The notes below the pieces were generated by a model. It did no database searches and had not been told where the DNA came from. It worked only from the letters and a program-made list of their open reading frames with translations. This document shows, piece after piece, positions 18,004 through 26,758 of a stretch of DNA of 54,036 bases. How positions within the stretch are numbered: the stretch's first letter is position 1; each line of letters opens with the position of its first letter. This stretch comes from Psychrobacter immobilis (GTDB lineage: Bacteria; Pseudomonadota; Gammaproteobacteria; Pseudomonadales; Moraxellaceae). The stretch covers positions 1 through 54,036 of the forward strand of contig NZ_CAJGZQ010000024.1 of NCBI RefSeq assembly GCF_904846185.1. Reading direction: 5' to 3'. The position numbers and the translations under genes are program-made.

Positions 18004-19146
18004 TCACTCACGTAAATCATCCACGACTGCCAACATAGCCACTAATGAGGCTTCCCCTAATTTCATAGAGCGCTCTGGTGACCAACCTGTATCCGCATCG
18101 GGGACATTATTGTTATCTATAAATGGCATCTCCAAGGTATTGGCAAGGCAGTCAAAACGTTCGGCAACCCAGTGAGTCGCAAGCGTCATATTCGCTGTAC
18201 CCGGTGCATCAACGTCATAGCCCTCTTCCGTCTGAAAGTCAGCACTGGCAATCTTTAACACTTCTGAGAATCTATCACGTAGACGCGCGAGGCGGTCGCT
18301 ATAATTTGGCGTACCCTGCGAGCCAGCAAGGAATACAAAAGGTATTTCTTCATCACCGTGTACATCATAAAATAGATCAACACCCGTTTCTTCCATTTTA
18401 TTAATGACATGAAAGACTTCAGGGCTGGTTTCCAAATTTGGATTTGACCAAGCACGGTTTAGGTTAGTCCCAACTGCGTTGGTACGCAGATGACCTCTCA
18501 CGCTGCCATCTGGGTTCATATTGGGCACGATGTAAAAGTTAGCTTTATCTAATAATAATTTACCCGTGGCATTATCACCATCTAACAGGCTATGCAGTAG
18601 ACCATCGACCAACCATTCAGCCATCGTTTCACCAGGATGTTGACGTGCCGTAATCCAAATATTGCGTTTAGGCGCATCATTATTGCTAGCGCCATCACTA
18701 ATTTTGACTAAGGTTAAATCGCGATTATCAAGGGTTTCTCCCAAATGCTCTAACGTCACTAATGGATGCATTTGCACCGCTGCTAATAAATCTTGATGAC
18801 GCTCATCACTGTAAGGGGCAAAAAACGCAATTTGAATGGTTTCACATTCCAACTCTGCCGTTATGGTTAACTTTCCGTCTTTATAAGAGGTGGGTAGACG
18901 AAACCAATAGTCGCGATCGTACGACGCCACCGCTTGGTAATTCTCCCACCCTGCAGGGAATGCTGCATCCCCTGCATTCAGAATATTGAGCACATATTGC
19001 TCGCCAACCTGACCTGTCAGGCGAAAATTAAACCACTGAAAAAACTCGCCACCGACGTCCGGACGAATAGCCAATTGGACATTTTTTTTATCTTCTAAAT
19101 TAATAACCTCAATATTACCAGCATCGAAATTAGCAGTGATATGCAT
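18004..19146 (-). CDS. M14-family zinc carboxypeptidase, cytosolic carboxypeptidase (CCP) type
   Basis: The product has 380 residues and no signal peptide, so it is probably cytoplasmic. Residues 1 to about 125 form the beta-sandwich N-domain that precedes the catalytic domain in CCP-like M14 enzymes (RLPTSYKDGKLTI, AFFAPYSDERHQDLL). The catalytic domain has the zinc ligands HPGE (about 169-172, in TARQHPGETMAEW) and the third His in YDVHGDEEIPF (about 261). It also has the Asn-Arg substrate-binding pair in VGTNLNRAW and a probable catalytic Glu in NTLEMPF (about 337). It should remove C-terminal residues from peptides or proteins; the substrate is unknown. AAGGAAAA precedes ATG 19146. It stands alone. 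Confidence 0.88.
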   Translation of the reverse strand: MHITANFDAGNIEVINLEDKKNVQLAIRPDVGGEFFQWFNFRLTGQVGEQYVLNILNAGDAAFPAGWENYQAVASYDRDYWFRLPTSYKDGKLTITAELECETIQIAFFAPYSDERHQDLLAAVQMHPLVTLEHLGETLDNRDLTLVKISDGASNNDAPKRNIWITARQHPGETMAEWLVDGLLHSLLDGDNATGKLLLDKANFYIVPNMNPDGSVRGHLRTNAVGTNLNRAWSNPNLETSPEVFHVINKMEETGVDLFYDVHGDEEIPFVFLAGSQGTPNYSDRLARLRDRFSEVLKIASADFQTEEGYDVDAPGTANMTLATHWVAERFDCLANTLEMPFIDNNNVPDADTGWSPERSMKLGEASLVAMLAVVDDLRE

Positions 19147-19509
19147 AAATTTTCCTTAATTGTTTTTTAGATATCTTAGTGAGTATCTGTAAAATACTTG
19201 AGCATAAACGATTAAAAACAAGCAGGATAGAGACGCTAACAAATCATCTTAAAAAATAGTAAAAATAATGATTAATAGTTGTAGCATCGCTGCTTTTTTT
19301 AATTAAAAGAACGTAAAAACATTCCAAGCATTATGACAGACATAGCATTAGCTAATTTTTTATATTTATCACATTGCTGAATGAATGTGTCAGATTTTGG
19401 ATATTATAGCTCATAATCCCATATAGCACTGTTCATCATATATAGTACTATTCTCTATAGCTACAAAAGCCACTCAACTGGTAACCACCCTATTATCGTC
19501 AAGATAATG
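19147..19509. other. Gene-free AT-rich stretch
   Basis: No reading frame or RNA gene is recognised. A small hairpin, CACATT/AATGTG, lies at 19370-19389. The part next to 19146 presumably holds the carboxypeptidase promoter. Confidence 0.4.
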
Positions 19510-19854
19510 TTAAGCAGGGTACTTTGTCCAGGCTCCGAGACGCTCATCGATCCAGACGAGCCTTCCATTACGCTGCTCTACTCGCCAAGTAAGGCCAACC
19601 ATGCCCTCGTCAAATGCTTTGTGCAGTTTCTGTGCCATCTGTTCACTGTTAATCATTAAACCCATTTCGGTATTGAGCGCAGTCGAACGGAGGTCAAAAT
19701 TGAACGAGCCAATAAAAATGCGCTTTCCATCTACCGCAAAGGTTTTCGCGTGAAGACTGGCTTTTGACGATCTGAACGCTCCTAGATGGTCAGCGGGTGC
19801 ACCAGACGCAGCTTGGCTACGTAGCTCAAAAAGGCTGACGCCACTTTCAAGCAT
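19510..19854 (-). pseudogene. Broken phospholipase D / cardiolipin-synthase-like gene (C-terminal part)
   Basis: The 114 codons contain one HKD phospholipase D motif (SLHAKTFAVDGKRIFIGSFN, then D-L-R-S) and the following conserved stretch NTEMGLMINSEQMA. Full-length relatives are about 500 residues with two HKD motifs. The first half is absent: an unrelated gene begins immediately upstream. The C-terminal tail also stops early after WTKYPA. I therefore read it as a remnant without activity. The nominal start at 19854 is simply the first ATG of the open stretch. Confidence 0.75.
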
Positions 19855-19877
19855 GGCCTTGCTTTGTTATTATTTTA

Positions 19878-20303
19878 TTAGCTAGCGAGCTGAAGCTTTT
19901 TTACGTTACCCATAAGTGCGCTAAGATTTTTCTCAAGCTTACTTTTTTCTAGCTTCATTCTAACGACAACCTTAATAATCTCATCAGCTATCTCTTTATT
20001 GCCTTCAGCCACTGCCTGCTGCAATGCTAGGCCTTCACGCATAATAGAAACCCTTAAAGGCTCGATCTTATAAATAATACGGTTGATAGATTTATGCAGA
20101 TCCGACTGTCTATAGCACTCTTTTACCTTAGATGATTTATATAAGAGACTGTTTTTATCACTTTTTGCGCGGGCTAACGTCTCGATATAATCAGCCGCTA
20201 TCTTGTCAGCATAATCATCTTGAATACCAATCTCTAAAATATTTTTTACTAATATGATATCGATTTTTTCTAACTCAGTCTCTTTAATGGCACTTTTTAA
20301 CAT
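19878..20303 (-). CDS. Hypothetical protein, 141 residues, helical
   Basis: I do not recognise this protein. It is charged, predicted mostly helical, with Lys/Glu-rich amphipathic stretches (IIKVVVRMKLEKSKLEKNL) that could form a coiled coil. It has no signal peptide or membrane segment. GAAGGA lies upstream of ATG 20303 at good spacing, so it is probably translated. It ends 23 bases before the phospholipase D fragment, where the missing half of that gene would be expected, so it may have arrived with the event that broke that gene. Confidence 0.5.
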   Translation of the reverse strand: MLKSAIKETELEKIDIILVKNILEIGIQDDYADKIAADYIETLARAKSDKNSLLYKSSKVKECYRQSDLHKSINRIIYKIEPLRVSIMREGLALQQAVAEGNKEIADEIIKVVVRMKLEKSKLEKNLSALMGNVKKLQLAS

Positions 20304-20770
20304 TTCAAACAGTCCTTCGTAAATGTTGGGATTAGGGTTGAATTAAGTGGTTATCGCGTATAAAAAGCAAAGCCATCGGCGTCACTATAATTGGCACGTG
20401 GATTCGTTGTTTGCGCACTCTTATATTCACACTCGTATAAAAGTTACTTTAACAACCATGCCAATCAATTCGTAATAGAGGTCACTCAAGAATATTTATA
20501 TATTGATACACTTATGTTCATTCTAACCTAAGAGTACAAGTGTACACAATAGGCATTCAACCCTTTTAATACAAAGGTTATGAAAAGCGGCTATCAAACT
20601 GCCATAGATTGATATTTATTTTGAGAATAGTACTGTTGAGGTCTATCAAAATGATGAGGTTAAACAACTCCCTCACTATTAGGAATAGTTTAATGACGCG
20701 TGGATTCTTGCTAGACATATCTAAAATAGATTGATGAAATATTTACAAAGAAATGAGTGAGCTACTTTTG
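20304..20770. other. Gene-free AT-rich stretch
   Basis: About 470 bases with no coding frame, RNA gene or clear repeat. The left end presumably holds the promoter of the 141-residue gene, and the right end is the 3' flank of the glutathione transferase gene. Confidence 0.4.
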
Positions 20771-21481
20771 CTAAGAAGGAAAAATCACTGGCTCATCGCC
20801 ATCTTGCCAAGGTTGAAACTTGGTCATGGCTTGTATAAATAATGGATGTGCAAGCCAGTTTTTTAGCCATATTTGCAGTTTAGGATAAGGCAAACTGTAA
20901 AAAACGTCGCGATCTACATGAGCAAATTGGCGGACAAATGGCATAATGCCGATATCGGCAATGGTCACACTGTCTCCTAGCAAATAAGTATTTTTAGTAA
21001 GCAACTCTTCTAAAATCTGTAGAAATGCTTCTCCTTTTTTCCGATATTCTGTTTGGGTAATTTCAAGATGACGGTCAGCATATTTATAGCGATCTAGCCA
21101 ATGCTTAAACTCCTGATCGTTTTGCTCAATTAACGTATTACCTTGATGCAAAGTCTTAGGGTTCATCAGCTCTTGTGGGTCTTGCTGTTCAAGCGCCCAC
21201 TCCATTATTTCCCGACTCTCTTCAATCACAACACCATCAGCGAGCTGTAAAACGGGCACGGTGCCTTTTGGGCTAATCGCTAGCATTTTGGCAGGTTTGT
21301 TTTTTAAGGTGATCTCCCGTAGCTCTACTGGCAACTCGGCAAACAACAGGCCAAGACGCGCGCGCATGGCATAAGGACAGCGACGAAAAGAGTAAAGACA
21401 AGAAAGGGAGTAAGCAGTCATATTTTTTTTCACAGTTAAAACGAGATCAGTAGCCTTAGAGTTACTGACATCAAGAGTCAT
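20771..21481 (-). CDS. Glutathione S-transferase family protein
   Basis: The product has 236 residues from ATG 21481, or 216 from an internal ATG at 21421 (MTAYSLSCLYSFRRCPYA), the start most relatives would use. Neither start has a strong ribosome site. The thioredoxin-like N-domain has a CPYAMRARL motif near the active site (Cys rather than Ser, as in omega/glutaredoxin-like GSTs), GTVPVLQLADG with the cis-Pro, and EESREIMEW for glutathione contact. The helical C-domain ends with a conserved LGDSVTIADIGIMPFVRQF motif. The neighbours do not suggest a substrate. Confidence 0.85.
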   Translation of the reverse strand: MTLDVSNSKATDLVLTVKKNMTAYSLSCLYSFRRCPYAMRARLGLLFAELPVELREITLKNKPAKMLAISPKGTVPVLQLADGVVIEESREIMEWALEQQDPQELMNPKTLHQGNTLIEQNDQEFKHWLDRYKYADRHLEITQTEYRKKGEAFLQILEELLTKNTYLLGDSVTIADIGIMPFVRQFAHVDRDVFYSLPYPKLQIWLKNWLAHPLFIQAMTKFQPWQDGDEPVIFPS

Positions 21482-21607
21482 TTAGTTTCGTTACTGATCT
21501 CTATTAAGGGTTGGTAAAATTAATACTTCAAAGCATTGAACAAAGCCAGTATCATAGCGGCATTGAAAAACCCTTACCTTATTTATTATAAACAAAAGGA
21601 AGATATA

Positions 21608-21958
21608 GTGTCGCAGGCTCAGACAACTATCACAGAAACACCTAATCTCACAAAAGATCAGAACTCTGTATTAAAGATTCTTACGATCATGGGTTATTTA
21701 GAAGGTACGTCCTTTTTATTATTACTTTGCATCGCCATGCCGCTAAAGTACATGATGGGTATTGCAGAAGCGGTCACCTACATAGGGATGGCTCATGGCG
21801 GATTGTTCATCGCGTATATTTTAATGCTGTTGATAGCCATCACCAAAATCAAAATGCCGCTTTGGGCGATGCCAGCAGGGGTACTCGGATCCTTTTTACC
21901 CCTTGGTCCATTTATATTCGATCATTTATTAAAAAAGAGCTTGAATAAAAAAGCTTAA
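21608..21958 (+). CDS. DUF3817-type small integral membrane protein
   Basis: The product is 116 residues from GTG 21608, chosen because AAAGGAAG lies just upstream; the frame is open to a TTG at 21536. It has three membrane segments, with IMGYLEGTSFLLLL, AHGGLFIAYILML and GSFLPLGPFIFD. This pattern (a G-x-x-E-G membrane start and a conserved AHG) fits the DUF3817 / YdzA family. Its function is unknown. It is a single gene divergent from the glutathione transferase. Confidence 0.7.
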   Translation: MSQAQTTITETPNLTKDQNSVLKILTIMGYLEGTSFLLLLCIAMPLKYMMGIAEAVTYIGMAHGGLFIAYILMLLIAITKIKMPLWAMPAGVLGSFLPLGPFIFDHLLKKSLNKKA

Positions 21959-22099
21959 AGCCCCTTAAAAGTAATGTCAAATGACTTACTGAATATGACG
22001 AACATTGGTGATTTTAAGATATAGCGCTATTCAAGCGCTGGACGGTATGTATTAATGACTGATCATGATTATTCGTCAGTCATTAATTTCCCATAAAAA

Positions 22100-24268
22100 C
22101 TATCCACTTACTGCGACTGGCACTTTACGAATCAGCCATAAAAAGTACGCCCCACCAATGATAGCCGCAATAGTACCCGCAGGCAGCTCATAAGGGAAAA
22201 TGATATAACGCCCAATCCAGTCTGCTATTACCATCACCCCTGTGCCTAACAAAGCCGCTAATGGCAATTGGCGCTCAAGCCTTACCGCACCGAGTGACGT
22301 CGCCAAATGTGGCACCATTAGACCAATGAAACTCAATGGCCCAACCGCAAGCGTACTGGCAGTACTTAGCGCCGCCACCAACACCAATAACGCGAGTGTC
22401 ACTGGTGTCACTGCCACCCCTAAATTACGAGCGACCCCTGTACCCAAACCAAGCACTCTTAAGGGTTTGATAAGCAATAAGCTGAGGGCAAATAAAATGA
22501 GGGCAATGCCGATAAGATACCACACGGTGCTAGGCTGAGCGCTATAAGTCGTTCCCGATAGCCAGCTAAGCATCGCTTCTAGGCGTGGATCGCCAGACAG
22601 CTTGACCATGTGCATCACCCCATCCATCATCGCGGCAATACCGATACCGACCAGTAATAGATAGCCAGAACTTACCTTACGTGCCAGCCAAATAACCAGC
22701 AATAACACAGCCATCGCTCCTGATAATCCTGAGATTAATAAAGTACCAGCTCCGGCAGATAGCCCTAAGCTTGGTAGCAGTAAAAATCCTAAGATAACCC
22801 CAAGCGCCGCGCCCGAGCTCACACCCAATACTTCTGGACTTGCCATCGGATTGCGGGTGAGTGTTTGCAATAACACACCAGCGATGGCCAACATCAGACC
22901 TGTTGCCGCAGCGCTCAAACTGCGCGGTAGCCGATACTGCTGGGTGATCGCCCAATCGGTACTTAGTCCCCAGCCACTGACGTCTTGGACAAAAAAACAG
23001 GCAAGTATGATTATCATTACCACGCCAAGAGTCCAGCGCCACCATGCCACAGGTGCATGCTTGCCCGTTAGCATCGGGGTTACTGTTTCTATCCGCTCGC
23101 GGCGCTGACGCAAAATCAGCCAAATAATCAGTGGTGCACCAAGAATACCCGTCATCGCCCCTGCTGGAATTTGCATATTTAGTATGGGTTCGAGTAATAA
23201 AGCAACATTGCTAGTCAGCCATAAAAGCAACGCCCCTAAGACAAAGGCTGCAAGCAGACGTTTGCTAATAGAAGCGACTCCCAGTGCATTGACCAGACTG
23301 GCAGCGCCAAGACCGATAAAACCGATTAGACCAACTTCGCTAACCACCAAAGCGGTAACGACCGCCACAATAAGCACTACCAATGCACGAATACCGTTAA
23401 TCGGCACGCCCAAGCGCTTGGCTTGTGAGTCATCGAGACTCATCAAGGTTAATGGTTTTAACAAGGGTAGACAGACAACCGCCATCACGACGGCTGTTAT
23501 CGCTAGCATCGTACTGGTATACCAGCTATTCTGTGCCAAAAATCCCGCCGCCCACGACAGCATACCATTACTACGTTCAGCAAAAAACAACACCAAAACA
23601 TTGGCAACGGCGGCAAGTAGAATGTTTACCACCAAGCCTGCCAATATTAAAATGAGCGGATTAAAACGACTGGGTGCTGACAATACAAAGACCAGTCCCA
23701 TACTAATAAGCGCGCCGACAAAGGCCACATAAAGTCCGCCATAAATCGCTAAGCTTGGCAAAAACAAGGTCACAATGAGCATGGCCAATTGTGCACCAAC
23801 GCCGACGCCCAATGTGGTGTCTGACGCTAATGGGTTTTTGACCAGCTGCTGTAGCAAAATACTGACAACCCCAAGCAGACCACCTGCCAATAGCGCCACT
23901 ATGCTAGTCGCCACTATATGCAGCTGCGTCGCAAGACTGATAATGTCCAATTGCGAGCTTGGAATAAACAAATCACTGATTGGGCGTGTCCACTCCTGAG
24001 CGATTAATGCCCACGTGCTCCATACTGACAATATTACAAGGATAATCATTACTGCCCAGATGCGCCATGTATCCTCAAATACCGAAGGTAGTTTCCTAGG
24101 TAATTTTGGTGCTGGATTGGGAGGTTTTTGCATAAGCTTGGAGTGTTGCTCTGATGGTGTTTTCAATGTGGGCGACTGAGACGCTGCAAGTGAAGTCATA
24201 GGTTTGACATAATCAGTAGTATTATTGGTATGAGAGTGATGAGTCTGTGCGGCAGTATTAATAGTCAT
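22100..24268 (-). CDS. fhuB: Iron-hydroxamate/siderophore ABC permease, double FecCD domain (FhuB)
   Basis: This is a 722-residue tandem permease with two FecCD domains in one chain (about 70-390 and 405-722) and some 18-20 membrane segments. Each half repeats the family motifs (LLQQLVKNPLASDTTLGVG and LLQTLTRNPMASPEVLGVSSG; VGLIGFIGLGA and VGPLSFIGLMVPH). A double permease is characteristic of FhuB, in contrast to the single-domain FecC/FecD or BtuC. A Gln/Pro/Asn-rich cytoplasmic N-terminus of about 60 residues is longer than in E. coli FhuB. The start overlaps the fhuD stop by four bases (ATGA), so translation is coupled. Confidence 0.92.
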   Translation of the reverse strand: MTINTAAQTHHSHTNNTTDYVKPMTSLAASQSPTLKTPSEQHSKLMQKPPNPAPKLPRKLPSVFEDTWRIWAVMIILVILSVWSTWALIAQEWTRPISDLFIPSSQLDIISLATQLHIVATSIVALLAGGLLGVVSILLQQLVKNPLASDTTLGVGVGAQLAMLIVTLFLPSLAIYGGLYVAFVGALISMGLVFVLSAPSRFNPLILILAGLVVNILLAAVANVLVLFFAERSNGMLSWAAGFLAQNSWYTSTMLAITAVVMAVVCLPLLKPLTLMSLDDSQAKRLGVPINGIRALVVLIVAVVTALVVSEVGLIGFIGLGAASLVNALGVASISKRLLAAFVLGALLLWLTSNVALLLEPILNMQIPAGAMTGILGAPLIIWLILRQRRERIETVTPMLTGKHAPVAWWRWTLGVVMIIILACFFVQDVSGWGLSTDWAITQQYRLPRSLSAAATGLMLAIAGVLLQTLTRNPMASPEVLGVSSGAALGVILGFLLLPSLGLSAGAGTLLISGLSGAMAVLLLVIWLARKVSSGYLLLVGIGIAAMMDGVMHMVKLSGDPRLEAMLSWLSGTTYSAQPSTVWYLIGIALILFALSLLLIKPLRVLGLGTGVARNLGVAVTPVTLALLVLVAALSTASTLAVGPLSFIGLMVPHLATSLGAVRLERQLPLAALLGTGVMVIADWIGRYIIFPYELPAGTIAAIIGGAYFLWLIRKVPVAVSG

Positions 24269-25284
24269 GATGCTGCCCCACCTTTTAATGTCACTGTTGA
24301 TAAATTATTTGCCAAGCCGACCAGTGACGACATGCCACCATAAATCCATATGGGTGGCAGCTCACCCAGGCAGCGCTTGTCGCCATAGCCTAGACGCTGC
24401 CAAACCAAACTGTCTTTAATCTCAGCTCGGGTTATCGGACTTAAAGGATCGATGATTAATAGGCAGGTCTCATTATCCAATTGAGCCAAGTCGCCCATTC
24501 GAATGGGGACAAACCCCCATTGATTGCCTTTGCCCAATACATCAAGCCCTTTGCCCATCTGACTTAGCACGGGCTGAAACAAACTATTTTTGACATACAT
24601 GCGCATGTTATTAGCATCAGCAAACTGCACAATGGCAAATCTCTTTACTTTTGGATAGCGCTGCTGCAGACGCTCACTTGCCAGTTTGATATCCTTCTGA
24701 CTTTTTGTAATATAGCTTTCAGCCAAGGCTGGTTCATCAATTAGCTGCCCCAACTGACGAGTTGGCTCAGTATAATCTGCCCAAGTTGCAGTATCACCTT
24801 TAGCAGCGAACATGACTGACTCAGAGGGCACATCTTCATAGAGATTGCGGGCATGCTCATAAAAAAAGTTATCGATGACCAAATCGACAGGCAATTGGGC
24901 AACCAATTCCGCATTAGGCTGATAGCGAATGCCCAAATCAATGATTGAGGTTGGCAATTCAGGCGTACCTACCCATCTGTCCCACACCCTCACATCACCC
25001 GTCGCTATCGGGGGGTAACCCATAGCGGTCAAGGTTGCCGCATTGCCCCAATCAGGTGAGACTATATTGATGTTAGCGTTATCTGCATTGCCCACTTGAG
25101 CGTCTTTTTGCGCCGTTATTGGTTGGTGACAGGCCGTCAGCACGGTGGTCAGTGTTAAGCTTGCTATGAGCGGCAACCACTTATATTTACTGATAGTGAG
25201 ATTTGAGCCAGCTTTTATAAAATGTTTTATGAAAGATTTTACGGCTATTAAAGAGAACAGAGATTTATAAAGAGCAGGAAACAT
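24265..25284 (-). CDS. fhuD: Iron-siderophore ABC transporter binding lipoprotein (FhuD-like)
   Basis: The product is 339 residues in the class III metal-binding fold (VVASPDWGNAATLTAMGYPP-like start, long connecting helix, VDLVIDNFFYEH). A lipoprotein-type signal (LTACH) follows an unusually long N-region, so the true start may be a later non-ATG codon; ATG 25284 has only a weak AGG upstream. It should bind ferric hydroxamate siderophores in the periplasm and hand them to FhuB. The outer-membrane receptor is not in the window. Confidence 0.85.
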   Translation of the reverse strand: MFPALYKSLFSLIAVKSFIKHFIKAGSNLTISKYKWLPLIASLTLTTVLTACHQPITAQKDAQVGNADNANINIVSPDWGNAATLTAMGYPPIATGDVRVWDRWVGTPELPTSIIDLGIRYQPNAELVAQLPVDLVIDNFFYEHARNLYEDVPSESVMFAAKGDTATWADYTEPTRQLGQLIDEPALAESYITKSQKDIKLASERLQQRYPKVKRFAIVQFADANNMRMYVKNSLFQPVLSQMGKGLDVLGKGNQWGFVPIRMGDLAQLDNETCLLIIDPLSPITRAEIKDSLVWQRLGYGDKRCLGELPPIWIYGGMSSLVGLANNLSTVTLKGGAAS

Positions 25285-25345
25285 AGCGGCCTATCTTTTG
25301 CGCGAATAAGAGAAAATAAGAAATGAAAAAGATGAGGCAAATACT

Positions 25346-25365
25346 AGGGCATGCCCTCATTTTAA
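25346..25365 (+). repeat. Possible remnant of the IS/MITE terminal repeat between fhuC and fhuD
   Basis: AGGGCATGCCCTCATTTTAA matches the left end of the MITE at 49335-49354 (AGGGCGTGCCATCATTTTAA) at 18 of 20 positions. Both are preceded by T, with TA at the boundary. No partner end is visible nearby. GGGCATGCCC is also self-complementary, so this could instead be a small hairpin in the fhu message. Confidence 0.4.
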
Positions 25366-25435
25366 AAATGGTTATAAAAATTTAACCCTTTTTAGCCTAC
25401 TTATTCATTTTCGTTCAGATTGATGATATGTCCTA

Positions 25436-26215
25436 CTAGGCAACGGCGACTGGCTGCCCCGTTATAGGATGACTAAGCAGCTGCATATCGACGTTAAAAA
25501 TCTTGTGCAATACTGTCGGTTGCATGGTGCTGCCGATATCACCGTTATGGCAAATACGACCGTTTTTTAAGGCGATAACTCGATCGGCATACTGCGCGGC
25601 CAAATTAATATCATGCAAAATAATAACCACACTCAAGCCCTGCTCATCCACCAAACGACGTATAAGCTGGATAACTTCAAGCTGATAGTGCATATCAAGC
25701 GCGGCTAATGGCTCATCAAGTAATAAATATCTGGTGTCTTGTGCCAGACACATAGCAAGCCAAACGCGAGCGCGCTCGCCACCTGAAAGCGTGGCCGTAA
25801 TGCGGTCAGCGAACGCCTCTGTTTGGGTGATGCGCATGGCTTCTATTACTTTATCTTTGTCTATTTGGTTGGGCTTTTGCAGCCATTTTTGATGCGGATA
25901 ACGTCCTAACATGACCAGCTCACGTACTGAAAACCCAGCGGCTTCTGGTAGTTGCTGTGGCAAATATGCCATTTGTCGCGCCAGCGCTTTGCTACTGTAA
26001 TCACTGATACGGCGCTCATCCAAGCTGATACTACCGCCATTACTTATCATCTCGCCTGCCAGCGCTTTGATTAAAGTCGATTTTCCTGAACCATTATGTC
26101 CAACCAAAGCGACCAATTGGTTGCTATCAATCTCACAGCTTACATTGTCTAGTAAGGTATTACCTTGGCGACTGATGGTCAATTGGTTTGCACGTAACAT
26201 ATCTGTACTCATCAT
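25436..26215 (-). CDS. fhuC: Iron-siderophore ABC transporter ATPase (FhuC)
   Basis: The product is 259 residues. Walker A GHNGSGKST is near 38, signature LSGGERARVWLAM near 143, Walker B YLLLDEP near 161 and switch His in IILHDINLAAQYAD. The HDINLA and AYLPQQLPEAAGFSVRELV motifs are typical of the siderophore/vitamin B12 importer class. It is the first gene of the minus-strand operon fhuC-fhuD-fhuB, about 150 bases ahead of fhuD. A Fur box overlaps its promoter. Confidence 0.93.
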   Translation of the reverse strand: MMSTDMLRANQLTISRQGNTLLDNVSCEIDSNQLVALVGHNGSGKSTLIKALAGEMISNGGSISLDERRISDYSSKALARQMAYLPQQLPEAAGFSVRELVMLGRYPHQKWLQKPNQIDKDKVIEAMRITQTEAFADRITATLSGGERARVWLAMCLAQDTRYLLLDEPLAALDMHYQLEVIQLIRRLVDEQGLSVVIILHDINLAAQYADRVIALKNGRICHNGDIGSTMQPTVLHKIFNVDMQLLSHPITGQPVAVA

Positions 26216-26259
26216 TAATTTAAATCGTTGTATTTATATTGGACAGCCAATAAAAACCG

Positions 26260-26288
26260 ATTTTACTCGTAAACGATAATAAAAACAA
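26260..26288 (-). promoter_or_regulatory. Predicted sigma-70 promoter of fhuCDB
   Basis: On the minus strand, TTGTTT (-35, 26283-26288) and TAAAAT (-10, 26260-26265) are separated by 17 bases. The -35 box lies inside the Fur box. The transcript would start near 26253, about 38 bases before fhuC. Confidence 0.5.
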
Positions 26289-26293
26289 TTATC
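26275..26293. promoter_or_regulatory. Fur box upstream of fhuC
   Basis: GATAATAAAAACAATTATC matches the 19-bp Fur consensus at 15 positions, with both outer hexamers (GATAAT, ATTATC) perfect. It covers the -35 region of the fhu promoter, so iron-replete Fur would block RNA polymerase. Confidence 0.8.
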
Positions 26294-26600
26294 ATTAACT
26301 TAAAATATTATTCTTTTTGTTCCCGCTCGCTGTTGCTTGTAAGTATATATACGACCGATTTTCTTTTATCTGTGACACGTAACCCTCAAATACAAGCCTA
26401 ATTCTTTATCACCTTAATCATTTTTGAACTCGCACAAACCATTACTCATATCAATGAAGAACACTTCGATGAGTTGAGATAAGCTAATTGGTTTTTTAGT
26501 CGCTTTTTTTCTTTAACCACCAAAGAGCTATCTAGTACCAACGTCAGTAACAGCTATCTATGCCGAAGCGATGGCTGTACAAGTATCATTGAAAGACACA

Positions 26601-26637
26601 AAAAAACGTCTGCTCACTCTCTTGAACAAACGTTTTT
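26601..26637 (-). terminator. Terminator-like hairpin downstream of cobA
   Basis: AAAAACGT and ACGTTTTT form an A/T-flanked stem with a loop of roughly 20 bases. It is placed to end minus-strand transcription from the nitrate operon and cobA. The long loop makes it a moderate candidate. Confidence 0.45.
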
Positions 26638-26758
26638 ACTCCCCTGTACAGCGCCTACTACACAACTTAGCGAGCTGCCAACCCGGTAAATTTTGCTCAA
26701 ACAGTAAGCATATAAAAAGTTCGTTTTGACAGCGCAAGCTGAGAGACAAACCCAGTCT

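Larger units (their letters stand above)
26216..26758. other. Intergenic region between fhuC and cobA
   Basis: The left 80 bases carry the fhu promoter and Fur box. A terminator-like hairpin lies at 26601-26637, and the remainder shows no gene. The short plus-strand frame at 26726-26914 is a shadow of the end of cobA. Confidence 0.5.

Noticed and set aside
23184..23732. 182-codon plus-strand frame inside fhuB
   Set aside because: It is antisense to a conserved permease domain; Thr/Lys/Pro-rich composition with no recognisable motif.
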